Assembly: GCA_038321965.1 (NCBI GenBank)
Contig: JBBQFL010000020.1
Coordinates: 9,803 to 73,802 of the forward strand
Direction: 5' to 3'
Length of the DNA stretch: 64,000 nt
DNA from: UKL13-2 sp038321965
GTDB taxonomy: Bacteria; Pseudomonadota; Gammaproteobacteria; Burkholderiales; Usitatibacteraceae
Under the pieces are notes generated by a model. The model was given only the letters and a program-made list of their open reading frames with translations, was not told where the DNA came from and ran no database searches. Both the position numbers and the translations under genes were made by a program. Below, in pieces: positions 27,692 to 36,185 of the stretch (the stretch's first letter is position 1; each line of letters begins with the position of its first letter).

Positions 27692-27848
27692 AATTCCATA
27701 GCTGTATTTTGTTGCCTGGCCTTGGTATTTCTACAGCCAAATTTGCTTTGGCGAATAAGATCGCAGCCGGGGGATGGTCGATGGGAAATACGCTCAAATA
27801 CGCAGAAACAGGCGTTCAGAAAGAGGGGAAAGCGAGTGTCGCGACGGA

Positions 27849-28622
27849 CTATATCCCAGCCGGCGCGCTACCCAATCGCTTCACGCTGCCGGAGCCGGCG
27901 ACCGATTGCGACACCTTGGCATCACCGTAATACGCTACATCACCGGAACCCGCCACACTGATCTTGAGAGTCTCCTTAGCCCAAACCTTGGCGTCACCGG
28001 AGCCGGCAATACTTACCTTCACGTTGTTGGCTGCCAGTTTCTCGGTCTTGATGTCGCCCGACCCCGCTATCTTGCCTTCCAGAGTGTTGGCTTTACCCCC
28101 AGCCGAAAAATCGCCACTGCCGGCAATGGATACGATGAGAGTATCCGCGTCGAGAGTGGTAATACGCACGTCGCCCGAACCGGAAATGCTGGCCTTGAGG
28201 GTCGTCACTTGCAGCTTGGCGGCCTGCAGGTCGCCGGATCCGGCAACGGCGAGACTCTCGATCGATTTAACATTGATGGTCATGCGCAACGTCTTGGTAC
28301 TCACCGACATATTGCGATCCTTGAATCGGATCTTCAGTTTGCCTTCCTCGATCACAGTTTCGATCAGTGGCAGGATGTTGTCATCGGTTTCAATGCTGAT
28401 GCCTTCGCTGGCGCCCTGAACGATCTCCGCCTTGGCTGGGATACTTAGCGAGATGCCATTGAAGCCAAACACGGTGCGTGCCTCGGTCTTGATGTTGCCG
28501 GAGCCGGATACCTTTGCGCCCCACGACCAATCCCAGGCGGCGACAGGTGTCGCGGTGAGTGCGAGTGCACTGACGAGCGCAAAAGCTGAAAACAACTGAA
28601 AAAACCGTTTGGAAAATTGCAT
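27849..28622 (-). CDS. Secreted DUF2807 (head GIN domain) repeat protein, copy 1
   Basis: 257 aa. A signal peptide (KRFFQLFSAFALVSALALTA, cleavage after PVAA) precedes a region with a GSGD/GSGN motif recurring every 18-20 residues, the hallmark of the DUF2807 beta-solenoid. The start at 28622 has GGAG eight bases upstream. Function of the family is not established (putative adhesin or autotransporter head). A paralogue lies at 46210-47154. Confidence 0.87.
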   Translation of the reverse strand: MQFSKRFFQLFSAFALVSALALTATPVAAWDWSWGAKVSGSGNIKTEARTVFGFNGISLSIPAKAEIVQGASEGISIETDDNILPLIETVIEEGKLKIRFKDRNMSVSTKTLRMTINVKSIESLAVAGSGDLQAAKLQVTTLKASISGSGDVRITTLDADTLIVSIAGSGDFSAGGKANTLEGKIAGSGDIKTEKLAANNVKVSIAGSGDAKVWAKETLKISVAGSGDVAYYGDAKVSQSVAGSGSVKRLGSAPAGI

Positions 28623-28698
28623 GATGGATCTCCGAAAAAAATATATTGCCTGCGTTAGGCGTGCCGCGATCACACTTTAGATTTGGCGACGGCCAGAT

Positions 28699-29847
28699 TT
28701 ATGCCAGGTCTTGGCGGATTTGTATGGCGACCGCAAGCGCTTTCGCCTGGTCGCCATCACAAACAGTCACATGGCCCATCTTGCGACCGGCACGGGCCTG
28801 ACGCTTGCCGTAGAGGTGCAGATGAGCACCCGGATGTTTCAATACCGACTGCCAGTCGGGTGGTGTTTCCTTGTTGTCGCCGCGCCAGAGTTCGCCCATC
28901 AGGTTCAACATCACTGCCGGCGTATGCAACGATGGGTCGCCCAGCGGCAGTTCGCACAACACGCGCACCTGCTGCTCAAATTGAGAGGTTCGGCAAGCGT
29001 CTATCGTGTAGTGCCCGCTGTTGTGCGGACGGGGGGCGATTTCATTCACCAGCAACCGCTCTTTTCCGGTGGCGCCGTCGATCACGAAAAATTCCACCGC
29101 CATGACACCGACGTAATCGAGTTTTGCTGCGATTCTTGACGCGATATTTTCGGCCTCCGTCGCCAGCGCCGCGGTAATTCGCGCCGGCGCAATCGTCATG
29201 TCAAGAATGCCGTTCACGTGCCGATTTTCAGCAATCGGAAACAGCGCGGTCTTGCCATCCGCGCCACGCGCTAACACCACCGATATTTCTTGCACTAAAG
29301 GCACGAATTCTTCAAGCACGCAAAGCGCACCCTTCCAGTCGATCAGTGTGGCTTCAAGTTCTTCTCGGGTGGAGATCCGTGCCTGACCCTTGCCGTCGTA
29401 GCCGAAGCGCGCCGTCTTTAGCACACCTGGCAGCGTCACCTTGCGTAGCGCGTCATCGATGTCACCACGACTTTGAATAACCGCGAACGGCCCGACCGGA
29501 AACCCGTTTGACGAGAAAAAGTTTTTTTCGATTGTGCGATCCTGTGCAATCGCCACCGCGTGCCCGCTTGGGCGCACCGTTGTACGTCTGGCCAGTTCAA
29601 TCAGGGCTTCGGCAGGCGCGTTCTCAAACTCCGTCGTGACAGCGGCGCAAGTCTTTGCCATTTCGTCCAGCGAAACCGGATGCGTATAGGCCGTGTTGAG
29701 GTGACCACTAGCGAATTCTGCCGCAGGCGAAAGTGGATCCGGATCGAGTACCGTGACGCGATAATCCAGATTGCGTGCAGCCATCGTGAACATGCGGCCA
29801 AGTTGGCCGCCGCCAACCAGACCCAGTGTTGCGCCGGGAAGAATCAT
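28699..29847 (-). CDS. purK: N5-carboxyaminoimidazole ribonucleotide synthetase
   Basis: ATP-grasp enzyme of purine synthesis making N5-CAIR from AIR, bicarbonate and ATP. 382 aa. Motifs: LGLVGGGQLGRMF, QDRTIEKNFFSSNGFPVGPF, GVLKTARFGYDGKGQ, LEEFVPLVQEISVVLARG and NEIAPRPHNSGHYTIDAC. It lies 6 bp downstream of purE in the usual pair. Confidence 0.97.
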   Translation of the reverse strand: MILPGATLGLVGGGQLGRMFTMAARNLDYRVTVLDPDPLSPAAEFASGHLNTAYTHPVSLDEMAKTCAAVTTEFENAPAEALIELARRTTVRPSGHAVAIAQDRTIEKNFFSSNGFPVGPFAVIQSRGDIDDALRKVTLPGVLKTARFGYDGKGQARISTREELEATLIDWKGALCVLEEFVPLVQEISVVLARGADGKTALFPIAENRHVNGILDMTIAPARITAALATEAENIASRIAAKLDYVGVMAVEFFVIDGATGKERLLVNEIAPRPHNSGHYTIDACRTSQFEQQVRVLCELPLGDPSLHTPAVMLNLMGELWRGDNKETPPDWQSVLKHPGAHLHLYGKRQARAGRKMGHVTVCDGDQAKALAVAIQIRQDLA

Positions 29848-29853
29848 GGCGTG

Positions 29854-30348
29854 CTAGAGCACTTCCGGAAGCTGCATCGCCGCGACCTGTTCCTTCAGGC
29901 TCTCGCGGTAATCGCTCAGCTTGGTGACCAGGCTGGCGTCGCCACCGGCAAGTAGGCTCACGGCGAACAGCGCCGCATTGGCAGCTCCGGCTTCACCGAT
30001 GGCAAATGTCGCCACCGGAATGCCCTTGGGCATTTGTACGATGGAATACAGCGAATCCTGCCCCGCCAGATGCTTCGATGGCACCGGCACGCCAAGTACC
30101 GGGATGGTAGTCTTGCTTGCAATCATTCCGGGCAAGTGTGCAGCTCCGCCTGCGCCAGCGATGATGCACTTGAGGCCGCGTTCACGTGCGCTTTCAGCAT
30201 ATTCAAACATCGCGTCCGGCGTGCGGTGCGCCGAGATCACCCGATGCTCAAACGCAACACCAAAATCGCGCAGTACCTTGGCAGCATGCTGCATGACATC
30301 CCAGTCTGATTGCGAGCCCATCACTACGCCGACGATTGGATCACTCAC
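29854..30348 (-). CDS. purE: N5-CAIR mutase PurE
   Basis: Converts N5-CAIR to CAIR in purine synthesis. 164 aa, starting at a GTG (MSDPIVGVVMGSQSDWDVM) whose bases overlap the LysE-family stop (GTGA); the longer upstream reading is inside that gene. Active-site signatures: MGSQSDWDVMQHAA, VISAHRTPDAMFEYA and AGAGGAAHLPGMIAS. Class I PurE, paired with purK. Confidence 0.96.
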   Translation of the reverse strand: MSDPIVGVVMGSQSDWDVMQHAAKVLRDFGVAFEHRVISAHRTPDAMFEYAESARERGLKCIIAGAGGAAHLPGMIASKTTIPVLGVPVPSKHLAGQDSLYSIVQMPKGIPVATFAIGEAGAANAALFAVSLLAGGDASLVTKLSDYRESLKEQVAAMQLPEVL

Positions 30349-31001
30349 AGGGATTTCTCGGTAAGGGCAAGCTTGACGCCGATGGCGATGAACAGCGCGC
30401 CACAGGAACGGTTGAGCCACCACACCATCCGCGATGAGTGCTTGAAGCGTGCGCTGGCTTGCATCTGAACCTGTGCAACAAGTGCTGCGAAGGTGACTGT
30501 GACGACCAGGCTGTTAAAAATGAAAATGATGCCCAGCAACACGAATGCCGCCGGTTTGGTCGGGCTATCGACCGAAATGAACTGTGGCAGGAACGCGAGG
30601 AAAAACAACGCCACTTTCGGGTTCAGTACATTGGTGAGAAAGCCTTGCCAGAACGCCTCACGAATCGTCTTTGACGGCAGGCTGTCGGAAATTTCCAGCG
30701 ATGTGCCGTCGGCTTTCCTTTCCAGTAACAAGAAGATGCCGACGTACACGAGGTACGCCGCACCGATGAGTTTAACGACAAAAAACGCTTCAGCCGAAGC
30801 CGTGAGGATCGCCGACAGGCCGATGGCCGCTGCGAACGTATGGACCAGACAACCAGCATTGATGCCCATCACCGCGGCGAGGCCACTGCGAAATCCCTGC
30901 GACGCCGTTCGCCCGGCAATGTAGAGCAAATCCGGGCCGGGCGTGATATTGAGCAGCAAGCCGGCGAGGATGAATAGCGGAAGATCGTGGATGCCGAACA
31001 T
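30345..31001 (-). CDS. LysE/RhtB-family amino-acid exporter
   Basis: 218 aa, about six transmembrane segments. Family signatures: LLLNITPGPDLLYIAGRTASQGFRSGL-like start (TPGPD motif), GINAGCLVHTFAAAIGLSAIL and KLIGAAYLVYVGIFLLLERK. Substrate not determinable; relatives export Lys, Arg, Thr or homoserine lactone. It begins 19 bp after the arnA dehydrogenase-like gene and overlaps purE, so it links the two blocks transcriptionally. Confidence 0.9.
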   Translation of the reverse strand: MFGIHDLPLFILAGLLLNITPGPDLLYIAGRTASQGFRSGLAAVMGINAGCLVHTFAAAIGLSAILTASAEAFFVVKLIGAAYLVYVGIFLLLERKADGTSLEISDSLPSKTIREAFWQGFLTNVLNPKVALFFLAFLPQFISVDSPTKPAAFVLLGIIFIFNSLVVTVTFAALVAQVQMQASARFKHSSRMVWWLNRSCGALFIAIGVKLALTEKSL

Positions 31002-31020
31002 GATTTGGCTGCTGGCTTTA

Positions 31021-32064
31021 TCAGTCGACCAGATGCGTCGCCGCGTCGATCTCTTGCCGGTAGGAGTCGAAAATGCCCTTTAGCGCATCCGCCATTGTCA
31101 CAGTCGGCGCCCAGCCCAGGTCTTTCATGGTGTTTTCGATTTTCGGCACGCGGTTTTGTACGTCCTGATATCCCTTGCCGTAGTACTCGCCAGAAGTGGT
31201 CTCAATAATCTTCACCTTCGCCGCCGTCGCCTGGTACTCGGGATAAGTGGCGGCGAGTTCAAGCATCATCGTCGCCAGTTCGCGCACCGAAAAGTTGTTC
31301 CTGGGGTTGCCGATGTTGTAGATCTGGCCGGATGCGACGCTGCCATCATTGGCGATAATTTTCATCAATGCCGAAATGCCATCGTCTATATAGGTAAATG
31401 CACGTTTCTGCTGCCCGCCGTCGACCAGTTTGATCGGCTCGCCGCGCACGATATGGCCGAAGAATTGCGTGATCACGCGGCTTGACCCTTCTTTGGCGGT
31501 GTGGATGCTGTCCAGACCCGCACCGATCCAGTTGAATGGGCGAAATAGGGTGAAATCGAGCTCGTCGCGCGAGCCGTAGGCGAAGATAACGCGATCCATC
31601 AGTTGCTTGGAGCAGGAGTAAATCCAGCGCTGCTTTTCGATCGGCCCCAGCACAAGGTTGGACGCATACGGATCGAATTCCTCGTCGGCGCACATCCCGT
31701 AGACCTCGGATGTGGACGGGAAAATGATGCGCTTCTTGTACTTCACGCAGGAGCGCACGAAAGGCAGGTTCGCTTCGAAATCGAGTTCAAATACGCGTAG
31801 CGGGTCTTTCACATAGGTCGAAGGGGTGGCGATCGCCACCAGCGGCAATACCACATCGCACTTCTTGATGTGATACTCGATCCACTCCTTGTTGATGGTG
31901 ATGTCGCCTTCAAAAAAATGAAAGCGCTCGTCATTCATGAACGGTTTGACCCGATCAGAACTCATGTCCATGCCGTACACGTGCCAATCGGTGGTTTCGA
32001 GGATACGTTTGGAAAGGTGATGGCCGATAAAGCCGTTGACGCCGAGGATGAGGATTTTTTTCAT
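31021..32064 (-). CDS. UDP-glucuronate decarboxylase, stand-alone ArnA C-terminal domain
   Basis: Oxidatively decarboxylates UDP-GlcA to UDP-4-keto-pentose, the first dedicated step of Ara4N synthesis. 347 aa from MKKILILGVNGFIGHHLSKR (GxxGxxG NAD motif). FPSTSEVYGM supplies the decarboxylase-specific Ser119/Glu120, RWIYSCSKQLMDRV the Tyr149/Lys153 pair, and QNRVPKIENTMKDLGW the conserved Arg. These correspond to Ser433/Glu434/Tyr463/Lys467/Arg619 of E. coli ArnA. In-frame ATGs at 32076 and 32085 are alternative starts, the latter overlapping the upstream stop; none has a clear ribosome site. Confidence 0.92.
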   Translation of the reverse strand: MKKILILGVNGFIGHHLSKRILETTDWHVYGMDMSSDRVKPFMNDERFHFFEGDITINKEWIEYHIKKCDVVLPLVAIATPSTYVKDPLRVFELDFEANLPFVRSCVKYKKRIIFPSTSEVYGMCADEEFDPYASNLVLGPIEKQRWIYSCSKQLMDRVIFAYGSRDELDFTLFRPFNWIGAGLDSIHTAKEGSSRVITQFFGHIVRGEPIKLVDGGQQKRAFTYIDDGISALMKIIANDGSVASGQIYNIGNPRNNFSVRELATMMLELAATYPEYQATAAKVKIIETTSGEYYGKGYQDVQNRVPKIENTMKDLGWAPTVTMADALKGIFDSYRQEIDAATHLVD

Positions 32065-32077
32065 TGGATTAGACATT

Positions 32078-32749
32078 CTAGACATTCAGAAATTTGGATT
32101 CGGTTTTTTCGACGGCGTGGCGCGCCTCGATGCGACGACCAACAATACCAAAGACAATCATCAGCATAAACGCCATATTGCCAATGGCTCCCTTGCCGGG
32201 TAGCACAGCGGTAATTGCAATCGCCATAAGGGCGACGACGATGAGTCCGGTGGTTCGTAGTCGTGCGCCTTTGAAAACGCCGACCGGCATCGGCGTGCCG
32301 CAAAGTTCTGGATGCAAATGCACATAGCGGCTTTTAAGCAAGGCCATGATACCCAACAGCGCCATATTAACGGAATAGAAAATCTGCGCCACCAGCGCGC
32401 CGCCATATTCACCGGTCAACGCTGATGAAAACGGCATCAGACTGACGCAGCCCAGGTAGCCAATGGTCAGCCAGGACAGTTTGCCGTCTACCACGCGCAC
32501 GAAGTGAAACAGGCGATGATGGCTGACCCAAAAGATTGCCAACACAAGAAAGCTGATTACCCAGGCAATGAATTTCGGTATCAGATGAATGAGCGCCGCG
32601 ATCAATTGTTCGGCCGTCGTGATGTGTACGGTTTCGGGGATTTTCAGCTCGATCACCAGCAAGGTCATTGCAACCGCGAAGATACCATCGGTCAGCGCCT
32701 CGAGACGGTGCTTACTGAGATAAAAATTTCCTGGTGTCGCGTCGCTCAT
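32078..32749 (-). CDS. TMEM175-like (DUF1211) potassium-channel family protein
   Basis: 223 aa with six predicted helices. The first helix carries RLEALTDGIFAVAMTLLVIELK, the family pore-helix signature usually written RxxxFSDGxxAxxxT, here with Leu-Thr for Phe-Ser. Bacterial TMEM175 proteins are tetrameric K+ channels; others are uncharacterised. Its ATG overlaps the formyltransferase stop (TGATG), so it is embedded in the arn operon between the two halves of ArnA. That placement is unusual. Confidence 0.87.
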   Translation of the reverse strand: MSDATPGNFYLSKHRLEALTDGIFAVAMTLLVIELKIPETVHITTAEQLIAALIHLIPKFIAWVISFLVLAIFWVSHHRLFHFVRVVDGKLSWLTIGYLGCVSLMPFSSALTGEYGGALVAQIFYSVNMALLGIMALLKSRYVHLHPELCGTPMPVGVFKGARLRTTGLIVVALMAIAITAVLPGKGAIGNMAFMLMIVFGIVGRRIEARHAVEKTESKFLNV

Positions 32750-33678
32750 CAATAGATCCCCAGCGGGTAAACGCCGACGCCCAGAATTTTGCAGAGCGCA
32801 GCTTCATCTACCATTTTCCCATCGAATAGAGCTTCGAGCACGCGCAACATGCGACCGTCGCCGCAGAGCGCAATGCAACGCGAGGAACTGACGTTCAGAA
32901 AGCCCGGTTTGCCATGCGTGAAATGCGCTGGCGCCACTGCAGTTCGCGTTATCGTGATGGCCCTGCTGTTGATCGTTGTCGTGGCTCCCGGATAGGGCGG
33001 CGCGACCGCGCGTACCAGATTGTGGATGTTCACGGCACTGTCATCCCAATGGATGATGCCGTCCGCAGGCTTGCGGCCACCGTAATAGCTGCCTGCCGCC
33101 AGGTTTTGCGCACGCAGCACCGCGGAACCGTCGATCAGAGCGGGAAGGGCGCGACCAAGCATTGTGGCTGCGGCCACCGTGACTTTGTTGAAAACGTCCA
33201 GCGCAGTCTCATCCGGCAGGATTGGAATGGCTTCCTCATCCACGATGCGGCCCGCATCGGGCTTTTCGACCATTTCGTGGAGCGTCGCGCCGGTTTCGGT
33301 TTCACCTTTGATGATCGCCCAGTTGATCGGCACACGTCCGCGATACTTGGGCAACAGCGAACCGTGCATGTTGTAGGCCCCGCGCGCCGCCGTCGCCAGC
33401 AGGGCAGGCTTCAACATCGTGCGGTAATAAAATGAGAACAGAAAATCCGGTCTCAGTGCCGCGATTTGCGCCGTGAATTCTGGCGTGTTGGGATCATCAG
33501 GCATCACCACGGAAATATTGTTGGTGTTGGCCAGTTTCGCGACGCTGTCGAACCAGATGTGCTCTGCAGGGTTGTCGTGATGTGTCACGACAAGCTTTAC
33601 GTCGACCTTGTGTCGCAGTAGCACCGACAGGCACGCGACGCCCACATTGTGATAGGCAAAAACAACCGCCGCGGTCAT
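32749..33678 (-). CDS. UDP-Ara4N formyltransferase, stand-alone ArnA N-terminal domain
   Basis: 309 aa, the length of the E. coli ArnA formyltransferase half. The N10-formyl-THF transfer triad is present: Asn103 and His105 in AYNMHGSLLPKYRGRVPINW and Asp141 in KPDAGRIVDEEA, one residue off the E. coli numbering. A C-terminal OB-like domain follows. It overlaps arnC (ATGA) upstream and the TMEM175 gene downstream. The fusion partner (decarboxylase) is a separate gene, so the bifunctional ArnA is split. Confidence 0.92.
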   Translation of the reverse strand: MTAAVVFAYHNVGVACLSVLLRHKVDVKLVVTHHDNPAEHIWFDSVAKLANTNNISVVMPDDPNTPEFTAQIAALRPDFLFSFYYRTMLKPALLATAARGAYNMHGSLLPKYRGRVPINWAIIKGETETGATLHEMVEKPDAGRIVDEEAIPILPDETALDVFNKVTVAAATMLGRALPALIDGSAVLRAQNLAAGSYYGGRKPADGIIHWDDSAVNIHNLVRAVAPPYPGATTTINSRAITITRTAVAPAHFTHGKPGFLNVSSSRCIALCGDGRMLRVLEALFDGKMVDEAALCKILGVGVYPLGIY

Positions 33679-34616
33679 TCTGTCTTTTCAAGCACCGCTT
33701 GAATCAGATAGCGTGGCCGTTCGCGGACCTGTTGGTAAATACGCCCCACGTATTCACCTAGTAAGCCGATGCCGAACAAGGTGACACCGATAAGAAAGAA
33801 GGCGATACCGAAAAGCGTGAACAAGCCCTCCGCCTCCGGCCCCACCATCAAGCGTCGAATGCCCAGATAAATTACGAATGCAATCGACAGCATCGAGATG
33901 GCGATGCCGATCAGAGAAAAGACTTGAAGGGGGACAGTCGAAAAGCCCGTGACCAGATCAAAATTTAGCCGGATCAGTTTGTACAGCGAATACTTGGATT
34001 CGCCCGCGGAACGTTCTTCATGTTCGACTTCAATTTCTGTCGGGTTCTGCGAGAACGAATAGGCCAGCGCCGGGATATAGGTGCTGACTTCGCGCGACTG
34101 ATTGATGGCGTTGATGATGTCACGGCTGTAGGCGCGCAGCATGCAACCCTGATCGGTCATTTTGATGTGGGTGAGGCGTTCGCGCGTCCGATTCATCGCT
34201 TTCGACGCCCAGCGCCGCCAGGCGAGATCCTGACGTTTGCGGCGAATGCTGCCGACGTAGTCGAAACCCTGATCCATCGCGGCCATCAAATTGCCGATTT
34301 CCTCGGGTGGATTCTGCAGGTCGGCATCCAGTGTGACGATGCGCTCACCCCGGCAGCGCTCAAAGCCCGCCATGATGGCCATGTGCTGGCCGTAGTTGCC
34401 GTTGAACAACACCACGCGAGTGACATCAGGACGCAACTGAAACTGTTCGCGCAAAAGTGCGGTTGATCGGTCGATCGAACCGTCATTGACGAAGACAATC
34501 TCAAACGTACAGCCAAGCTTGTCCAGTGCCGGATAGAGCCGCGCGAACAACTCTCCGAGGCCGGCCTCTTCGTTGTAGACGGGAATGACGACGGACAGCT
34601 TTGGGTTAACACTCAT
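33675..34616 (-). CDS. arnC: Undecaprenyl-phosphate Ara4FN transferase
   Basis: GT2 glycosyltransferase, 313 aa, that attaches the formylated aminoarabinose to undecaprenyl phosphate. The GT-A start is SVVIPVYNEEAGLGELF; the metal-binding signature is TLDADLQNPPEEI. Two C-terminal transmembrane helices (about 232-258 and 267-292) match ArnC/GtrB. ATGA overlaps with arnB upstream and the formyltransferase downstream support the Ara4N assignment over a general dolichol-phosphate-type enzyme. Confidence 0.9.
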   Translation of the reverse strand: MSVNPKLSVVIPVYNEEAGLGELFARLYPALDKLGCTFEIVFVNDGSIDRSTALLREQFQLRPDVTRVVLFNGNYGQHMAIMAGFERCRGERIVTLDADLQNPPEEIGNLMAAMDQGFDYVGSIRRKRQDLAWRRWASKAMNRTRERLTHIKMTDQGCMLRAYSRDIINAINQSREVSTYIPALAYSFSQNPTEIEVEHEERSAGESKYSLYKLIRLNFDLVTGFSTVPLQVFSLIGIAISMLSIAFVIYLGIRRLMVGPEAEGLFTLFGIAFFLIGVTLFGIGLLGEYVGRIYQQVRERPRYLIQAVLEKTE

Positions 34617-35791
34617 GAGGGGAGACGGTGCGTAGTGAGGATGTCGATCATCTCGACGCAGACGCGCTCAATGTCTGCGACTGTGACAGCAGGGTGCAGC
34701 GGCAGCGTGATCGTTTCAGCCGCGATCCGCTCTGCATTCGGGAATTCACCTTCGCGATGTCCTTTGCCGCGAAACAGCGAGGACAAATGCATCGCCTCGT
34801 AGGAAACGCCGAGGCCGATTTGCCGCGCGTGCATTGCATCCATGAATTGCTTGCGCGTAATCGAGAGTTTCGCGAGCGGCAGCAACACGCAAAACATGTT
34901 CCAGCTGTGACCGGCTTCATCGCCCACGTGTGCCTTTGCGGGCAGCACCAGGCCGAGTTTGTCCGCAACCGGTTCCAGCTGCGCAAAATAATGCTGTGCC
35001 AGTTCACGCCGTCGGGCACACCAGTGGTCCAGATGTTTCAACTGCTCGAGCCCGAGGCGGGCTGACACGTCACTCATGTTGAATTTGCCGCCGGGATAAT
35101 CCACGTCGCGCGTTCCGTCAGCGAGTCGCAAAATACCGTGAAAGCGCAATACTTCTGCGCGCCTGGCCTCGGTCAGATCAGCAAAGACGGCCGCGCCGCC
35201 CTCGATAGAAGTCATGTTCTTGTTCGGATGAAAGCTGAAGAGGGCGATATCGCCAAACGCACCGATGGGTTTACCGTTCCAGCCGCTGCCGATGGCCAGT
35301 GCAGCATCTTCAATGACGCGCAAATTATGCTTTTTTGCAATCGCATATAGCCTCTCCATATCGCATGGCAGGCCTGAAAAATGGGTGGGTATGATCGCTT
35401 TTGTTCTCGGTGTAATGGCACGTACCACCTGGTCCAGTTCGAAGTTGCGAGTGTTCAAGTCGCAATCGACCATCACTGTTTTCGCGCCGACCTTCTCAAT
35501 CATGTTGCCGACCGAGAAAAAGGTCATCGCCGAGGTGATGACTTCATCGTCGGCACTGCCACCACAGGCGGCACCGATGTTGCATACCTGAAACACCACT
35601 TCCATCGCCGCCGTGGCAGACGTGAACACGCGTGTCGGCCGGCCACCGTGATAGTCGGACAGCGCTTGCTCAAACTCCTGCACGCGCGGTCCGCTGGTGA
35701 CATGCAAAGTCAGCAAGGTATCTTTGACGGCATTGGCCATGCCTTCGGTAATTGTCGGCCGCGCGAAATAGAGGTAGGGCAGTGCACTCAT
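34613..35791 (-). CDS. arnB: UDP-4-keto-pentose aminotransferase ArnB (DegT/DnrJ family)
   Basis: PLP enzyme, 392 aa, transferring an amino group from glutamate to UDP-4-keto-pentose to give UDP-Ara4N. The Schiff-base Lys191 is in FSFHPNKNMTSIEGG; VIEDAALAIGS and PRTKAIIPTHFSGLPCDM are DegT signatures. A short insert (AACGGSADDEV) precedes the usual DEVI motif. The ATG at 35791 overlaps the SMR-gene stop (ATGA), which fixes the start against a longer open frame. Confidence 0.92.
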   Translation of the reverse strand: MSALPYLYFARPTITEGMANAVKDTLLTLHVTSGPRVQEFEQALSDYHGGRPTRVFTSATAAMEVVFQVCNIGAACGGSADDEVITSAMTFFSVGNMIEKVGAKTVMVDCDLNTRNFELDQVVRAITPRTKAIIPTHFSGLPCDMERLYAIAKKHNLRVIEDAALAIGSGWNGKPIGAFGDIALFSFHPNKNMTSIEGGAAVFADLTEARRAEVLRFHGILRLADGTRDVDYPGGKFNMSDVSARLGLEQLKHLDHWCARRRELAQHYFAQLEPVADKLGLVLPAKAHVGDEAGHSWNMFCVLLPLAKLSITRKQFMDAMHARQIGLGVSYEAMHLSSLFRGKGHREGEFPNAERIAAETITLPLHPAVTVADIERVCVEMIDILTTHRLPS

Positions 35792-36159
35792 GATTTTGCG
35801 ACCAGGTAGACGCCGATGATGATGAAGCCGATGCCAAATATTTTCTGCGACGTGAGTGACTCGCCAAACAGGTACCAGGCAGCAATCGCGCTGATGATGT
35901 AGCCGATCGACAGCATCGGATACGCAATGCTCACCGGTACCCGTGAGAGTCCGAGAATCCACACCACCAGACTGATCACGTAACATCCCACGCCGGCGAC
36001 GATGAACGGTTGGGTCATGAGTTGCCAACCGATCGGGACGATATTCTCGGTGCTGAAGGCAAATTCGCCAATGCGGGTGGTGCCCGCTTTGAGGCATAGC
36101 TGCGCCACGGCGTTGAGCAGCACGCCGGAAAGCAGAAGTGAAAAGCTGGTCAGGGTCAA
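35788..36159 (-). CDS. Small four-helix DMT/SMR protein, ArnE/ArnF-like
   Basis: 123 aa, four transmembrane helices. LNAVAQLCLKAG in helix 1 and PVSIAYPMLSIGYIISAIAAWYLFGESLT resemble EmrE-type proteins and the ArnE/ArnF flippase subunits for undecaprenyl-phosphate-Ara4N. Only one such gene is here, whereas E. coli has two forming a heterodimer; a homodimer would be needed. Coupled to arnB by ATGA and placed after arnT. Confidence 0.87.
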   Translation of the reverse strand: MTLTSFSLLLSGVLLNAVAQLCLKAGTTRIGEFAFSTENIVPIGWQLMTQPFIVAGVGCYVISLVVWILGLSRVPVSIAYPMLSIGYIISAIAAWYLFGESLTSQKIFGIGFIIIGVYLVAKS

Positions 36160-36185
36160 AGTCAGTGTTCCGAACGAATTAGCGA

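Noticed and set aside
32064..33678. Frameshifted single arnA gene
   Set aside because: The two halves are separated by a whole overlapping TMEM175 gene, and each has its own start and full catalytic set, so this is a split, not a sequencing error.
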